Shown here: piece by piece, positions 63,327-64,000 of the stretch
How positions within the stretch are numbered: the first letter of the stretch is position 1
Layout: each line of letters starts with the position of its first letter
From: Acinetobacter albensis
Lineage (GTDB): Bacteria > Pseudomonadota > Gammaproteobacteria > Pseudomonadales > Moraxellaceae
Direction of reading: 5' to 3'
Assembly: GCF_900095025.1 (NCBI RefSeq)
Contig: NZ_FMBK01000006.1
Coordinates: 124,001-188,000, forward strand
DNA: 64,000 nucleotides
Notes under the pieces: model-generated
The model's database searches: none
Told to the model about the DNA's origin: nothing
Seen by the model: only the letters and a program-made list of their open reading frames with translations
Program-made: the position numbers and the translations under genes

Positions 63327-64000
63327 ATGCAATTTGTTCAAGGACTTCCACAAGGTATATGTGTTGGACAGACGCGAGTGCACCATGAGAAAGCTCGGTC
63401 ATGTCTACAAGCAGAACTTACAGGATTTAACTTGGCATTGCATGTCGGTGATGAGGCAAAGCGTGTACAGCAGCATCGCATGACTTTGTTGCAAGAGTTT
63501 GCCGAGTTCGGTGTTGATAAAATGACTTGGATGACGCAAACGCACAGCACCCTATGTCAGACCATTAATGAGGAAATTCCGTTTGCAGCACTAGAAGGCG
63601 ATGGATTGGTAACTCAGCGTAAAGCCCATGCATTAATGATGATGACGGCAGACTGTTTGCCAATTGTCTTAGGGAATGCAGAGGGTACTGAAGTTGCTAA
63701 TTTGCATGCGGGATGGCGTGGCTTAGCCAATGGGATTGTTGAGCATACTATTTCGACAATGCAAACTTTGCCGACTTGGGCATGGTTGGGTGCAGCAATT
63801 AGTCAACCAAACTTTGAAATTGGTGCAGAAGTAAAATTGGCTTTTTGTGGTAAATATCCAGAATTAGACAGTGCTTTTCAAACGAGTGAAAAAGTGGATA
63901 AATTCTATGCTGACTTATATGCGATTGCGCGTTATATCTTAAAACAGCAAGGCGTTGACATGGTGTTAGGTGGTGATCAATGTACTTATCAGCAAGCAGA
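63327..64000 (+). CDS. pgeF: Polyphenol oxidase / purine nucleoside phosphorylase-like YfiH (PgeF), 3' end cut by the window
   Basis: The frame opens with MQFVQGLPQGICVGQTRVHH and runs off the right edge after about 224 residues. The family motifs are TQTHSTLC, MMTADCLPIVL and NLHAGWRGLANGIVE, which supply the metal-binding His/Cys residues. Members of this multicopper-oxidase-like family (YfiH/PgeF) have been described as laccases, adenosine-processing enzymes and editors of UDP-MurNAc-peptide. It lies 37 bases after rluD and is probably co-transcribed. Confidence 0.9.
   Translation, partial: MQFVQGLPQGICVGQTRVHHEKARSCLQAELTGFNLALHVGDEAKRVQQHRMTLLQEFAEFGVDKMTWMTQTHSTLCQTINEEIPFAALEGDGLVTQRKAHALMMMTADCLPIVLGNAEGTEVANLHAGWRGLANGIVEHTISTMQTLPTWAWLGAAISQPNFEIGAEVKLAFCGKYPELDSAFQTSEKVDKFYADLYAIARYILKQQGVDMVLGGDQCTYQQA

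Overview
The window looks like chromosomal DNA of an Acinetobacter species (Moraxellaceae, Gammaproteobacteria). The evidence is a pmrC-pmrA-pmrB colistin-response operon, an adeI-adeJ-adeK efflux operon with Acinetobacter-type proteins, the Pseudomonas/Acinetobacter-type neighbourhood hemA / TPR - lolB - ispE - tRNA-Gln - prs - rplY - pth, an AT-rich base composition, and frequent GTG/TTG starts. Most of the window is core genome. No insertion sequence, prophage, integron or CRISPR array was seen.

Layout. 1-5.8 kb: tail of a membrane protein, an outer-membrane porin, the pmrCAB operon, and a convergent PAP2 phosphatase. Both pmrC and the PAP2 gene are preceded by a sequence fitting the PmrA box. 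6-12 kb: ammonium channel, gltIJKL-type glutamate/aspartate ABC transporter, and a DUF421 membrane protein. 12.4-16.4 kb: a J-domain protein and a large, very AT-rich protein joining an HD phosphohydrolase-like domain to an HSP90-type (GHKL) ATPase domain. This is the most accessory-looking locus and the best candidate for an undescribed system. 16.4-21.9 kb: valS, an orphan gene, a short-chain dehydrogenase and a tandem pair of YbjQ-family genes. 22-28.7 kb: a PAP2 phosphatase followed by adeI, adeJ and adeK, with a perfect inverted repeat covering the predicted promoter. 28.7-32.8 kb: Gcr-family membrane protein, polyprenyl diphosphate synthase, rplU-rpmA. 33-35 kb: a trimeric autotransporter adhesin with 88 uninterrupted collagen-like Gly-X-Y triplets. 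35-40.3 kb: lolA, a DUF3298-like lipoprotein, serS, cysG, trmL. 40.4-47 kb: an APC permease, an SCP2-like protein translationally coupled to an iron alcohol dehydrogenase, lipB and its ybeD-like neighbour, rpoD. 47.3-51.9 kb: a PA3496-like small acidic protein, a UPF0149 protein with an odd duplicated tail, DedA, TrhO, a DUF1289 protein, a decayed gene, and panD. 52-64 kb: pth, rplY, prs, four tRNA-Gln genes, ispE, lolB, a TPR protein, hemA, dnaG, bamD, rluD and the start of pgeF.

How they fit together: much of the window serves the cell envelope (porin, lipid A modification, PAP2 phosphatases, RND efflux, LolA/LolB, BamD, DedA, trimeric adhesin). The rest is translation and tRNA function (valS, serS, trmL, rplU, rpmA, rplY, pth, tRNA-Gln, rluD, trhO), cofactor and isoprenoid synthesis (hemA, cysG, panD, lipB, ispE, prenyl synthase), and replication/transcription (dnaG, rpoD). 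Functional names come from motif and family recognition by eye. No database or structure search was run.
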